A program made the position numbers and the translations under genes. The notes beneath the pieces are model-generated. The model saw nothing but the letters and a program-made list of their open reading frames with translations, ran no database searches and was not told where the DNA came from. Positions 50,173-62,836 of a DNA stretch of 64,000 nt are shown piece after piece. Source of the stretch: Euborellia annulipes (lineage: Eukaryota > Arthropoda > Insecta > Dermaptera > Anisolabididae); NCBI GenBank assembly GCA_023213315.1, contig JAKCPI010005633.1:1-64000 (forward strand). Reading direction: 5' to 3'. The stretch's first letter is position 1. Every line of letters starts with the position of its first letter.

Positions 50173-50880
50173 ATGTTCCGCAAAAAATTTCGTGTGAAAA
50201 AAAATTTAGTTTCTTAAAAAAAATTTTCCGCAGAAAAATTTTTGAGTTCAGGCCCCCCCCCCCCCCGAAAAAATTTCTATACACGCCCCTGATATATTTA
50301 TAGAGAGAAAGTATTGGATTCATGTCAAAAATTCGGTGTCGAGATTTTGAGGGTTCTTCACGTTTTGAGCAGTAGCGTATCCAGGTGGGGGCGAAGGGGG
50401 GCGCTCGCCCCCCCCCCCCTCGCCCCAGGCGCATCAAACTTTTGGCGCCCCTCGCGCATCCGCTTATATATAGGGTGAGAGATAGTAAAAATTTAAATGA
50501 TGCTACAGAAGTGAATTTTGAATTAGATTTCTTTGAGATATTAAATAATTTAATTATAGATCATGAAATTGTTTGAACCACTTTACTCGTGTACTTCATA
50601 GGAATCATAGTAGAAATATTTGCTATGGTAACAAAATAAGAAAAATCAAGTACTGGATTCATGTCAAAAATTCGATGTCGAGATTTTGATGAATATACAC
50701 TTTTTGAGGTCCCCTGAATCAAAAAAGTGGTTTTCGCGACATGGTCTGTCTGTCTGTGGGTATCCAAATGGCTTAAATAAAATCATCGGACTGCCTGGGG
50801 ATAAAATCATCGGAGTGCCCCGGAACCCGTGATGTTTGGTATAGGAGGTAGGCACCCTACCTTCTACGCCAAACCCGAGG
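50173..50880. repeat. Mosaic of poly-C repeat, R1 pieces and a tRNA-like scrap
   Basis: 50180-50290 has TTCCGCAAAAAATTTCGTGT, TTTTCCGCAGAAAAATTTTT and fourteen C. R1 pieces lie at 50295-50370 and 50575-50760 (forward). 50375-50460 is a poly-G/C repeat end (CAGTAGCGTATCCAGGTGGG). 50760-50880 holds an R2-like piece with ATCATCGGACTGCCTGGGG. Confidence 0.6.
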
Positions 50881-52009
50881 GCATCAATTCAATTGAAATA
50901 AAATTTTGTCGCTTGGGGCGGAAAACGAATCTCCGGCTTTGCCTTTCTTTTAAACCACTTCAACATATTTCGTTATTTCAGTTCATATAAGAATAAGTTT
51001 TAATTTATTTTTATTATTTTCCATCAGAAAATAGTGTAGCATTCAATTTTTAGTTTTTTGAGAAATTTACAAAAGATAAGATTATGATCGCTCTCCCCTC
51101 TCTTCATTAGCTCCGCTCCGATCGCCTTGCCCATTCCTTTCAAGCGGGCAGCCCCCCCCCCCTCCCCAACTTTCCCCTCTTCTCATCCCACAGCTTGGCC
51201 ATCCCTCCCCTACATTCCCCCACCAAAGGAGTGGGAGTAAATTTCAAGCGCTCTAACAATTGGATTCTTTTCTTTCTAGGCCATTTCCCCTTGCCAAGCG
51301 CCTTGTTGCTCTCCCCTCTCACCGTCTCAGCAGAGGCGCCTGCGCCGTCTCTCACCACCCCTCCGCTGCTAGACGAGAGAGGACGCTTGCAAGCCATTGA
51401 TACCTCCTCCCCCCGTTCCTCGAAATTTCAGGTAAATTTTATATTTTTTAAATTCTTTTTGCATATAAATGATTCTTTTAATTACTTTTAAACATTTTTA
51501 TATGAAAATTTAAAAAAGTTTTAATATTTCGATTAAATATTCAAATGATTAAAAGAAACAAAAGTTGATAAATCGTTTTAACAACATCAATTTATGATTT
51601 TGATATTAAATGTCGATTTCAACTTAATAGTTGAAAGTTGAAAGACCTACCTCCTTTATCATTAAGTGAAATTAATTATTTTTTATACTAACAACGAATT
51701 TTTTTTTCAAAACAGGAAACCAACTAACAGCAACGGTTTATTCACCCATCCATCATTGCCAATTGAGAGGACTCTCTAACCAGCCATCTTGGCTTCTTCT
51801 CTTCAACAATACCCTGGTGATTATTTTTAATTCAAACAATAAGACTTGTTGTTGTTAAATGATAAAATATTTATTACTTACTAACCGATTTCGATTAGCC
51901 ACGATCTCATTTAACAATAAGTGAGAGTTATTATTTGGTTCAAATAAATAATTTTTAGATGACATACAAAAAATTAGATTTAAAGGCTGAATATAAATAT
52001 GATCTAATT

Positions 52010-53430
52010 TATTTACTAGCTGCACAGCCCGACTTAAAGGGCCATTCAAAGGCACTCTTTAAACATCCACAAAAAAATTTTATTTCTCTTGCTATATATG
52101 AATATCTTATTTAAGATTCCTATAATTACTAGCTGCAAAGCCAGATTTGGGCGTTTTACTCTGAAACAGCATTTTCACGAATTCTGAAAATTTTTAATTT
52201 CTCTTCATAATTTCTTTGTAAATATTTATTTCATTAAAAAACTAGCTGCTCGACCAGATTTTGGAGAGTGAGCCATAAGAGGCCATCTATCCATATTTGA
52301 AATCCGCAAAAACTTTTTATTACTCATAATAAGCTTACTTATAAATGCCTTATCATTTAATTTAATAACTAGATGCTTTGCCAGACTGGGGCGGCCCAGC
52401 TGGGATCTCCATATTCGAAATTGCCCGACTTAAAAGTCAAAGGGTCCCTTTAAACACCCACAAAAAATTGTTATTTCTCTTGCTATATATGAATATCTTA
52501 AAATTTCTATAACTAGCTGCATAGCCAGTTTTGGGCGGTTTACTCGGAAACACCATTTTCACATTTTTAATTTCTCTTCATAATTTATTTGTAAATATTT
52601 ATTTCATTAAAAAACTAGCTACTCAGCCAGATATTTTTCATAATAATCATCATATTTCTCTTAAATGTATTTCTTCCCTTGATCCGTAGAAGGCCTACAG
52701 AGGTAAAGCATTAGCTTCATGTGCTCTTGTTTGCCTCCCGTTTTAAGTGAGAAATATTTATTTCAATTAAATTGGCTTCCAGTCAAATGAAAATTATAGG
52801 GACGGGGTCGAAATGTTCTCAGGATGCAAGACAAAAAAAAAATTATTTCTTTTAACATTTTTATTTAAACTAGCTGCATAGACAGATTTGGAGGACCTAG
52901 ACTCTTTAAGCCTCAAAATTTTTTTGATTATTGTTATTACTTATAAATTTTCTTTTTTTTACTTCTAAGTATAGAGGGTTCTTAATTGTTGGTTTTGTGT
53001 CGTTTTGCCCCAAAAGTTTTGCGTGGGGGGGGGGGGGGGCGTGTTCATTTTAGCAATTGACGAAATTTAATTTAGAAACCCTCCGGACAAAATAATTTAA
53101 TCAAAATCCCAAATCTAGTCTTTACTGATTACTTTTCGTTTTTTTCGATTTTCTCAAAATTGCTCCAAATTTTTTTAAATTCAAAAATCAATTTTTTTTA
53201 GATGCCTTTAAAATGTATATTCTCTTTGCGTTGAAATCTTCTGAGAACTTTACTCTTGTTTTATAGGGAGATAGGAGAAATGGTTGATGTAACAAAATAT
53301 AAATATTTTATCTTATAAATTTTAATCTAATTTATTTATGGAATAAATAATTGAAAAAAATCTGAAAAAATTTCGATTAGAAGGTAAGAAATTTGATAAT
53401 TTTTTAAAACTAGCTATGCATCTAGACTTG
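52010..53430. repeat. Irregular array of ACTAGCTGC..CCAGA units
   Basis: AACTAGCTGCATAGCCAGAT-like starts occur at about 52014, 52129, 52243, 52368, 52507, 52614, 52870 and 53408, spaced mostly 105-140 bases, followed by TTTGGGCGG-like and TATTTATTTCATTAAAAA blocks. Copies are diverged. A poly-G tract (53025-53038) and an R1 piece (53105-53340) lie inside the array. It occupies introns of the candidate lncRNA. Confidence 0.6.
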
Positions 53431-53680
53431 GACGGCCCACTTAGAATTTGAATCTCACACCGAAAATATTTTTTATTTGACTTAATAGTTATTCAGATAT
53501 ATTTCATTTCTCTTAATATTTCATCTTCCAAGGCCAATTCAGCTGCGCTATATAAAATTAGGAATATAATTTTTTTTTTGTTTGTTTTTTCAAGAAATTA
53601 CATTTCCATATCATGAATGAATATTATGATAAATGAATTCATTGGGTGTTATATTATCAGGTACAAGAACTCAGGAGAGG

Positions 53681-53727
53681 AGTTTTTTAAATCTTGAGGA
53701 ATTGCAATTCCTCAAGATTTAAAAACT
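53681..53727. repeat. 47-bp palindrome followed by ACCATGGTA copies
   Basis: AGTTTTTTAAATCTTGAGGA then ATTGC are mirrored by GCAATTCCTCAAGATTTAAA and AACT, with one extra T in the left arm. Three ACCATGGTAA units follow (53728-53760), themselves palindromic. Confidence 0.85.
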
Positions 53728-54429
53728 ACCATGGTAACCATGGTAAAACTACCATGGTAATTTTTTATCTAAAAATAAAATAAATAAAGAGAATTATAGT
53801 ATTTTTTTGGTCCACTGGAGGGGGGGGGGGCATACAAATTTGCTTCTGATTCTAGAATGTTTTCAAACTTTTAATAAAAGGAATTAAATTTTTTTTTTTT
53901 CAGATAGTCCTTGAACTTATGAGACAATATTTCTCGGACTCAATCTCCAGATGCTGTATTTTACCTAAACAGGCATCATCATACAGAACGAGACTTATAT
54001 AAAAAGTTGGAGGGGTTATACTTTATACACGAATGATGGACATTAGTCTTCGAGTCAGCTGGTAATTTTTTTTTCTTAAATTAATTTTCAATAAAACAAA
54101 TTTGACGGGGGGGTTCCTATTGCCTATATTATATTTTTATTAAAGAAAGCATTTTTTTTTATATATATATATAAGCTGAAATAGTATTTTAGCGAAACTA
54201 TCCAAAAATGTATTGCATTTTATTAATTACTGTCGTTTTCTTTTCTTTCAGTTCCCGGTCTACTTTCATGAGTTTGATTTGACTTCTGCCCTCTCTTCTG
54301 GAGTAACAAGTGAGCCTCGCTTCTGGTGCAACAATTCTTCTCGAGTAGCAACTGATCTTCTCTTCTAGTCTTTCTACTGAGCTTCTCTTCTCAAGGAACT
54401 TGAAGTAAGGCCAGCGATTATATTAAAGG

Positions 54430-57400
54430 AGACTCAGATTTTTTACAGTTTCACTAGAGTTGAGCACTTTTTAAATTTTTACTGTCAAAAAGAGTCAAGT
54501 GATATTCTTTTAGAAATTTTTAATAACAGCGCTAGTTTGATGTCAAAATTAATATCGATATGATATTTAGGCCAATCTTAAAAATTTGAAAAAATATTAT
54601 AAACCATTTAGTTGGTGATATTTTTTCAAATTTCTAATAAAGGAACAATATATCATTACAATATTATGTTCTTTAAATTAGATTAACTTGAAACTATGTT
54701 CTCTTACTAAATTTTTCGAAAAAAAATCACCAAACTTAAGTTGACTGATGACAATTTTAGTTCTTCAACTCAAGTGTATCTGTAATGTAAGATGGCAAAA
54801 AAAAAAACAAAAAAAAAACTTAAATTCTTTTTACAACAATAATAATTTACAATCAAAGATAAACTTAAAAAGTTTAATATTTAAAAATAAATTTTTTTAG
54901 ATTTTGATCAATAGTTGAGAATTCGCACTTATACACACACACACTCACACACATATATTATGTAAGTCATGTGGTTCCCAACTTATTTTCAATTATAAAC
55001 CGTTATTTATTCATTTTTGTATTCATAAAACGGATAAACGAAATACGATTAACATTTTCAAAGACAAATTATGATTCAACTACTTTAATAATAAAAATAA
55101 TTAAGAAATTTTCATTTTCTTCTGAACGGGAATATCTTTAATTTTTTCATATTTGCAATTGTCCATCGTGATGTTGTAATTTATATTTAAATTACAAAAA
55201 AAAAAAAAAAAAAAAAATGAAATAAATAAATAATAAAAATAAATTTAATTTTTATATAAACAAGAACATCTCGTTGTGCAATTGCAATGCGCGGTGGTTG
55301 AGAACCCTGATTTGCAACTTGGTTATTTTCATTTTTTTACTATATTCTTTTATTAAAGTTAATTTATTTTTAATTAGAATTTCATCATTTACCTAAAACT
55401 ACTAATTTCTCTAAATAAATTATGTAGATTTCTTTTTTTCCGAATAATTCTTATACCGTGTGATTTTTTTTATATATAAATAAAATAAAAATTGTAATAA
55501 ATAAAGAAAAAAAAATCAATTTATATATAAAAAAACAAAATTATAGATATTTGAAAAAATTTATAAAAATTGATTATAAAATTCAATTTTCAGTTCAAAT
55601 GAAGTTTAAAGATGAAAAAAACTCTCTCAATCCTCTACCTCCCTACCCTTCCTCTCAAACACTCACACACACATAGGTATTTTAGGCCCCAAACTCTCTT
55701 CCTCTTTAGGTTAGGTTTCCTTGCTGCCTGCCTTTCTGCGAGATCACCAAGTCGTCATGTTATAAGGTGTGTTCTGCCATTCTGGCAAACATTTAGCTAA
55801 TAGGTAATGAAGAAAGGGTGGGTTTTTAGCTTCAGGGCTTCTCTTTCAGTGTATTCTTCGAGCGATTCGATGGAAATGGAGGATGGAAATGAAACAAGGT
55901 ATTTACATGCCCTCTCTATAGGAGTAGGAATGGACATAAGGCCCATTTAGATTTTTTAATTCTTTATTTACAAACTAAAAATTATATTTTGAATCAAATA
56001 TTCAAACTAAAGAAATTTCATCAAAAAAGTTAAACAAATTAATTGATTGAAGCAGCCATTTTTAAAATATACATACACATAATAAAGCTTATAATATCAA
56101 TATAAACACAAAAACCTAAACTAAACAATTTTGCCACAAAATTTATTATATGGCTGCAAATATTTTTACCAATCTGAGTCTCCTCTTTATTTTTAATAAG
56201 CAGATCCTGTCATCGATGATGAAGGGGACGGTTTCTATAAATTTAAATGTTTAATTTTCAAAATTTGTTTTTGTCAATTTTTAATTTCGAAGGGTTTTTT
56301 TTAAACCCCTAAATCCCCTCAGATCCGCTTATTTTTATTATTTTTATTATTGCTTGCGAAAAACGAGTAAAGCCAAGAAGTCTCCAAAAAAAATGAGAGT
56401 TTCAAATGCTTAAAAGATTACAAATTTAGAGATTCAGTACAAAAAATAATTTAATTTAGTTTTATTTAAATTTAATAAAATTAATATTTTTTATTTTGTT
56501 TGAAAAATTTCTTCGAAAGTAGCTATCTTGTAAAAAGTTCAATTTTATAATTAATTAAGGATTTGATTTATATATAATAACTCCATTGTCTCTTTACTCT
56601 TCTTCCGCAAGCAAGCAATAGTTATATAAGTAAAAATTGTAAAAAGCAAAATAAAAATTAAATTTATAGTTGTCATATTTTTTACATTTTAAATGGTTTA
56701 TTTGAATTATACATAGTCAGTCCTTGACTTAAGTGACTGCTAATTAAAATTTTATAATTTTTGTGAGTTTTCTTTTATCTAATAAAGTTCCAAATAATTC
56801 AGAAGGACACTTATTCATTTTATTAGGAGCAAAATTTATTTGATATATTTTGAAATTTTTAAAATTTTTTTATTTATTTACCACCCCACTTAATCCTTTG
56901 TTTAAGGATGAGTCTATCTTCTATTTAAGAACAAATACAAAAGATTTTCTCATCATATCAACGAAATCAAATTTTATTTTTTCTCTATTTATTGAAACTT
57001 TAAAATTTCAATGGATCTACTGTATTTTTTTATTCTGCTTTATTATTTCAATTGTTGTTAGAATTAAGGGACATTATTTTTTTGTAAATATTTTTTGTAA
57101 ACTTGAGCTCTCTCGGAATTCCGTTCGCTAGAAAATCAGCATGCAATCAAAAATCACTGTTTACTCCCGTTAGGCAGTCTAGACTAGAGTTTGGAAGGAA
57201 GAGACGAGTTCTTGTTTTGTATTTTTTTTTTTATTTTTAATATATAACTCAAAAACCGAAACTTGTCATGTTTCATTGGATTCTTGATTCTGATCCCATT
57301 GATTTCGAACAGCAAGTGAATATAAAGATTCTCTTGTGGAGAGTAATAACAACCTTTCGATAAATGATTACTAGATTTAGGCAGGTATTTCATCATCAGT

Positions 57401-58470
57401 ACTCAGTTCAGTTCGGATCCTTGTGTTAAGATGATAAGTCCAATGAAAATACAACAAGTTTCTTCTATTCGGACAAAATTAATTAGGCCCTAGGCCTATG
57501 AAATTTCTCTTCGGCCAAAATTAAATGCATGTCTTTCGATTTTTATTATATTAGGGAATGATAGAGGTGAGGGGGATCACTCTCCCCGGGCGCAATAATA
57601 TTTAAATATAGGTCCCTTTAGCTTAGCTTCACTTAAACAACAATGATATTTGAATTTGGGAGAGTGGTCACACTTAATGAATATGCAATTTTTGCACTTC
57701 TAAAGCTTTTTTTTAAGATCTTTATGATCTTTCTTTTCTGATTTTTTTTGCATTTTATGCGAAGAATAAAAAGGAAGAATTGTGAGTGAAGTACGAACAT
57801 TCATTCTTCGAAGACTATGAAGACCAAGAATAAGCTTACATATCAACAAAGGCATACTCTCTGAAGATCAACAAAGGCAATACTTTATGAAGGAGACGCC
57901 TCCACGCCTCAACCTCTTCAAAAGAAGCTTAAATGTGTGAATTTGTGTTGTGTATTTAAAATAATATTTTTTATGTAAAAACTATGTATAAACTATTAAA
58001 AAAAATAAATGTTTCCCATTTTATTTTTAAACCGAGGATGTCAACTTGTATTCATAATTAATTCATCAAAAGAGAATTAATTTTGAATATGAGTTTTTTA
58101 TTTAACATTTTGAGATTTTTTTGTTTAAATAGTAAGCGAGCGATAGCAGCAACCAACACCTGAATGGATTTCTTCAAATGAATTTTGCCAACTTAGTATG
58201 GTGCATCTTTATGAAAAAGTAATTATCTTTTTCTTATTTTTAATAGGCCTATAGTCCTTGATATTGAATTTTTTTTTTTTAGAATAAAAAAAAATTCACA
58301 CTTTTTCCCAAAATCTCCGGCTTTTTTTTGTAATTTCATAATAAATTCATTTTATATCACAAAACCGGAGAAAAATTACAAAAAAAAGCTCGAAAGAGAT
58401 TCGAATAATACTAAAAAAAAAAAACGGCGCCCCAGTTGAGCTTCGCCCCCTCCGCCCTCAAAGGCTAGCT
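54430..58470. other. AT-rich region without recognised genes
   Basis: Poly-A/T and microsatellites dominate. A CACACAC tract is at 54945-54955 and at 55660-55674. A TTAGGTTTCCTTGCTGCCTG block at about 55706 is GC-richer. I see no splice-bounded exon with family similarity. 58425-58470 is a poly-G type repeat end (AGGCTAGCTACGCCGCTGG). Confidence 0.4.
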
Positions 58471-58670
58471 ACGCCGCTGGTTTTGAGGTCCCCTGAATCC
58501 AAAAAAGTGGTTTTCGCGACATGGTCTGTCTGGGTTCAATTTAAAGGATGAAGGAATTGAGCTAAGAGGTTGAAATTTTATATTTAAGTTAGACATCCAC
58601 CTGAGGCGTGAAAATAAGTTTTTTATTAAAATCAGTCAAAAAGTACTAGTACTTTACTAAATTTAAGTCA
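58471..58670 (+). repeat. R1 repeat, partial forward copy
   Basis: TTTTGAGGTCCCCTGAATCC, GTTTTCGCGACATGGTCTG, GAGGTTGAAATTTTATATTT and AGTACTAGTACTTTACTAAA. Its left edge is fused to the poly-G repeat end. Confidence 0.8.
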
Positions 58671-58989
58671 GAGAGGGAAATTTGAAAATTTTACACTTGC
58701 CAAAGACCCAAGAGCAAAAAGTTTTTGGATTTTAAATTTATGGGGAAAACTACTGAACACATCCGAGACGCCGCCAGCCGGGGCCAATTTGAGAATGGCG
58801 CGGCTACGCCGAGGTCTATATGAACTAAAGGCTACCCTGCATTGTCTTTCGTTTCATAAAGCCATAAAATTCAGAGCAACTAAATTAAATTTAATTTTGT
58901 CTTCTGATAAAAGTGATTTAGTAGCCAAGTTCAAATTGACCGAACTTTTGTATTGATTTTTAATGTTGTTAAAGGGAAAAAATTTTCTC

Positions 58990-59300
58990 CCTTTTTCTAT
59001 TTTTTCTTCTCTCATACGAAGTAGAGAAAGTATTGTAATTGTCCAAAAATTCAACCCATTTTAGACCTCTCGGAGTTAAAAAAAGAAACCTTTTTGGAAT
59101 TATGTCTGTGAGCCCGTGTGTGTGTGAACACGATTACTTAAAAATTCAACCAACCAGATAGATTAAATTTGATCTATTTTTCTTACTCTAAAATTGTAGA
59201 TCTGAATTAATTTTTAGAGTAAATCCGTCAATAGGAAGTAGCACTTTACCAAATAGGTTTTGAAAAATGTTCAAATTTCTAATTATTCGTCTTATTCCGA
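58990..59300 (+). repeat. R3 dispersed repeat, copy 2
   Basis: TCTCATACGAAGTAGAGAAA, CAAAAATTCAACCC, GATTACTTAAAAATTC, CTTACTCTAAAATTGTAGAT, TTTTTAGAGTAAATCCG. Same order as 1790-2220. Confidence 0.65.
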
Positions 59301-60249
59301 TAAAACACATTTTAAACAGATTTTATCCTTAGGCTTTTTTTCGAAAACGAAGATAATCACTCATTTTAAGAGTATACGATAAAGTCGCGGGGTGGCCACT
59401 TCCGATTTATTTCTTCATGGTACAACCATTTTTCAGAGAGAATAAAAATTAGTTTTGTAAGATGGTTTCGTCTGCTCTTTATTTGAGGCCCACCGCATTT
59501 ATCTTGTTGTTAGTAGTAGTTTCCATTTGGTGGTCCAGAGAAAGGGGAAGAAGATTTCTTTTGGTTTGTTTCGAGGGAGGAGGGTTCTTCATCAACGAGT
59601 GCCGAGCATGTGGCTAAAACGCGTCTTTAATCCACATCTCATGGGTAGAACGTTATAAATCAGCTGCTAACCTCACCACCCCCAGCTCCAACTTCTCCCT
59701 TGACACCCTTGCCTTTCTCTGCTTTTCAACCATGTCCCCCCAAACCTCTTTTAGGGGCTTGTTGAGCCCTTTCCAATTAGTGTCTATAATATCACCATCT
59801 CACTGAGAAATAGAGAAAAGAGAAAGTGCTTTCTTCTCTTAAAAGGGAATTCTTTTTATAAAAATTTATTTTTCGAAATTTAATATCTTTTGAGGAATTT
59901 TTAAGACTATTTTATTTTCTCTTCGTTTTTTGTGGTTGTCGAAGCAATTTAGTTTTTTTATTTATTAACATTCGGACGCTCATTTAAAACTCTTGTTTCT
60001 CTAATTTCAACAGGGCTTGTTAGTCTCCTCTTAACCTCCATGAACTCACTAAAGTAACCCTCTTCGCTCTTTTTTTAAATGAAAGACCATATTCATTTTG
60101 AGAAATAGTGAAAAGATCGCAACTCATCTTCTAGTTAAATATTTTTTTCTATGAATAAGAACAATTTTTAATGAAAACTTTTGGGATTCAAAAGTTGAAT
60201 AAGATTTTTCATCCTACTTTATAAAACGATTTATTTACATAAACAAGAC

Positions 60250-60480
60250 TTTTTTTTTAACATTCACACTTTTTTCTCATTCACACTAACACTCACACAC
60301 ACATTCACACTGTCTTTTCGGCAACTCAGGCCATATAAGACATTTACGATAACCGTTATTGGTTTAATATACATATATATGGGGTCCAGGCATTCTTGTT
60401 TAAGCCATTTGGTATCTAATTGGCTTAAATAATCATCGGACTGCCTGGGGTCCGAACCTGCGACGTTTGGTAGCACGAGG
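60250..60480 (+). repeat. R2 repeat, best copy
   Basis: CACACTTTTTTCTCATTCAC, ACTGTCTTTTCGGCAACTCA, GGCCATATAAGAC, GGGGTCCAGGCATTCTTG, GGCTTAAATAATCATCGGAC, TGCCTGGGGTCCGAACCTGC. The last block resembles a tRNA-like GGTCCGAACC box, so R2 may be SINE-related. Other pieces: 5025-5160, 14790-14850, 50760-50880, 62600-62720. Confidence 0.65.
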
Positions 60481-60690
60481 TTCCACTAGCGTCCCAGGGG
60501 GGCCCGGCCGGCCCCCCATTGGACCGACAAAAATTCAAAAGTTTTATTTAATATTTTAAAACTAAACAAAAAATTATAAATTTGCCAGAATGGATAGCTA
60601 AAAACGCAGATTTTAGTGCCTAATTTTCAAAAATTTTCCAACCCCTAGACCTCGGAAGTAGTCTGTCCGGATCTGGCCTCAATAAATCAT
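60481..60690 (-). repeat. R6 repeat, reverse copy
   Basis: ACTAGCGTCCCAGGGGGGCC, then GACCGACAAAAATTCAAAAG, AAAACTAAACAAAAAATTAT, AAAAACGCAG: the mirror of 12440-12690. Confidence 0.65.
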
Positions 60691-60703
60691 GGTAACCCTA
60701 GGT

Positions 60704-61806
60704 ATGATTACACTGTGCTACAAAATAAACTTTTTTCTGGCCCCGAGAAAATTCCTTCAGATTCTTAAGTAAAATGACCTCCTGAATCCAAATATGACCT
60801 TCGTTTTCCCCCAGCACGTACCGTTTTCGGGGGTAGCCCCCTACTTATTTCCACCCCTTTTCGTTAATTATAGGGCCACGAAAAAATTTGGAGGGATGAA
60901 AAGGAATATTTTAGCCTTAACATTTCTTCAGGTCTAGAGAAGTGAAAAGTTAAAAAACATTAACATTTGGATCCAAGGGGGGGGGATGTGGGGGAAGATT
61001 TTGTCCCTTAAAATGCAAAAAAATCATTAAAAATGATCGACTTTTTCTGATTTTTCACAATTTTTTCACTGATTTTCTACATATTCAGGCGGACAGACCC
61101 ACCTCACCTTTCCTTAAACATCCCTCAACTAAAAAAAATATATAGGATAAAGCGGGTGGGGTGTGAGCGTTCCGAAGCCTTGCAAGAAGAATTTTTTTCA
61201 AACTTTGACAAGAAATAATTTCTACCCCTTTAGATAAAATATGGCAATATTGAAGGACATAGAAGAATCGTAAATATAACTTTAAATTTGTGAAGATCAG
61301 CCTAAAAAAAAAGTTATAGCCTCATATTTGCCAATTTAACCAACTGAGCTGTGAATCTTCCATCTTCTTGCAAGGGCTTCGAATCGCTCACACCCCCCCG
61401 TTTGTCCATATATTTTTAGTTGAGGGATGTTTACGGAAGGGTGAGGTGGGTCTGTCAGGAATATGTAGAAAATCAGTGAAAAATTGTGAAAAATCAGAAA
61501 AATCGATCATTTTTAATGATTATTTTGCATTTTAAGAGACAAAATCTCCCCACATCCCCTTGATCCAAATGTTAATGTTTTTTACTTTCCTCTCTAGCTT
61601 CTGAAGAAATGTTAAGGCTAAAATATTTCTTTTCATCCCTCCAATCTTTTCGTGCCTATAATTAACAAAGGGGTGGAAATAAGTAGGGCTCCCCGAAAAC
61701 GTACGTGTGAAGGAAAACGGAGGTCATATTTGGATTCAGGAGCATTTTAAAGAATCTGAAAATTTTCTCGGGGCTTTTTCTTGTAGCACAGTGTTATTAA
61801 TCATGA
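60704..61806. repeat. 1.1-kb foldback element
   Basis: Arms about 60704-61190 and 61355-61806. Mirrored blocks: TGATTACACTGTGCTACAA / TTGTAGCACAGTGTTATTAA, GGAGGGATGAAAAGGAATAT / TATTTCTTTTCATCCCTCC, AACATTTCTTCAG, TTTGGATCCAAGGGG, CAGACCCACCTCACC, TTGCAAGAAGA. Arms differ by scattered substitutions, so it is older than the 16471 and 31365 foldbacks. Non-coding. Confidence 0.82.
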
Positions 61807-62589
61807 TATTTCAGTAAACTTGGTAATTTTTTTACAATTGATCAATTTTTGACTTGTCATGATTTCGTGTACTTACTTACCGAAATATATCTACCCTCTA
61901 CACCAAGAGGCTCATAATGAAAAGGAAATATGTTCTGACACAGTTCAAAATTGTATTTGTTGGATATTATAAAATTTGTAAACAATAATCTTTATTAATG
62001 TTAATTGAATCGAACAATAAATATACCCCTATTACACTATCTTCTGTGTGTCTTTCCCTTCTCTAAAAATTTTGAATTGTAAATTGAAATAAATAGAGAG
62101 GATTAAATGTTGAAAAAAATAAATGAATAAAAAAAAAAAAAGGCCCCCAAGAGAGTTCACGCCCCGAGGGCTTAAACAAGACTTAAGGATTAGAAATGTA
62201 AGCCCTTTTTTTAGGGTCCGACAAGATTTTCAGCCGAAACCGAATTTTGGCCTCAATCTTAGTTTCGGCAGAAACCGAAACTTGTATGTCCTATGCAAAA
62301 TTCATATCATTTTAACTTTTTGGGGGGAGGGGGAGGGGGAAGGAACTTTTTTTTTTTTTTTTGGCTTAAATAGAAATGCCTGAACCCCCAATTAAATTAA
62401 ATTAAATTATAAAATCTTTATTATCCCAAGTTTAGATACAAATAAATACACGAGAATAAATGTCCCGGCATCGAGCTTCTGCTCCCAATCCGGTGTCTTC
62501 AATTTTTTCTTTCGGGACTCCATTTCCTTCTTGTTACATTTAATTCATTTCAAGGAAAAAAAAAACATCTAAAAAACCTCTGACCTTTC

Positions 62590-62720
62590 CTGAACCCCCA
62601 ATATATATATTAATTACAACGGTTATCGTCTAAAGTCTTAAATGGCCTGAGTTGCCGAAAAGACTGTGTGAATGTGTGTGTGAGTGTGAGTGTGAATGAG
62701 AAAAAAGTGTGAATGTTTTT
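62590..62720 (-). repeat. R2 repeat, reverse fragment
   Basis: ACAACGGTTATCGTCTAAAG, ATGGCCTGAGTTGCCGAAAA, GACTGTGTGAATGTGTGTG. Same blocks as 14770-14850. Confidence 0.65.
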
Positions 62721-62803
62721 TTATTAAAAAAAAAAAAACTTTTTTTTTTACTTTTCCCTCATGCGAAAATTATTTGACCTTATTTTTTTAAGTGCGTTCT
62801 ACG

Positions 62804-62836
<33 letters not shown>

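Larger units (their letters stand above)
51280..54420 (+). ncRNA. Candidate spliced long non-coding RNA
   Basis: Four GC-richer blocks have good splice edges on plus: exon 1 ending 51431 (CAG|GTAAAT; possible acceptor TTTCTTTCTAG at 51280), exon 2 51716-51816 (AACAG ... CCCTG|GTGATT), exon 3 53904-54061 (TTTTTTCAG ... AGCTG|GTAATT), exon 4 from 54252 (TTCTTTCAG). The frame opening at ATG 51195 (MAIPPLHSPTKGVGVNFKR, with a hydrophobic segment) hits TAA four codons into exon 2, and no other long frame spans the junctions. The last exon is rich in CTTCTCTTCT. Start and end are unknown. Splicing is inferred from sequence only. Confidence 0.4.

Noticed and set aside
59462..59617. 51-codon plus frame with a signal-anchor-like start (MVSSALYLRPTAFILLLVVV)
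   Set aside because: Short, no conserved features and no transcript signals; a hydrophobic run is expected by chance in AT/T-rich DNA.
61881..61990. Minus-strand exon-like stretch ending YEPLGVEGRYIS before GTAAGT
   Set aside because: A good donor, but there is no convincing acceptor or start, and it does not match the missing N-terminus of the kinase.
62123..62383. 86-codon frame starting MNKKKKRPPREFTPRG
   Set aside because: Made of repeat text (CCGAAACCGAA) and homopolymers; not gene-like.
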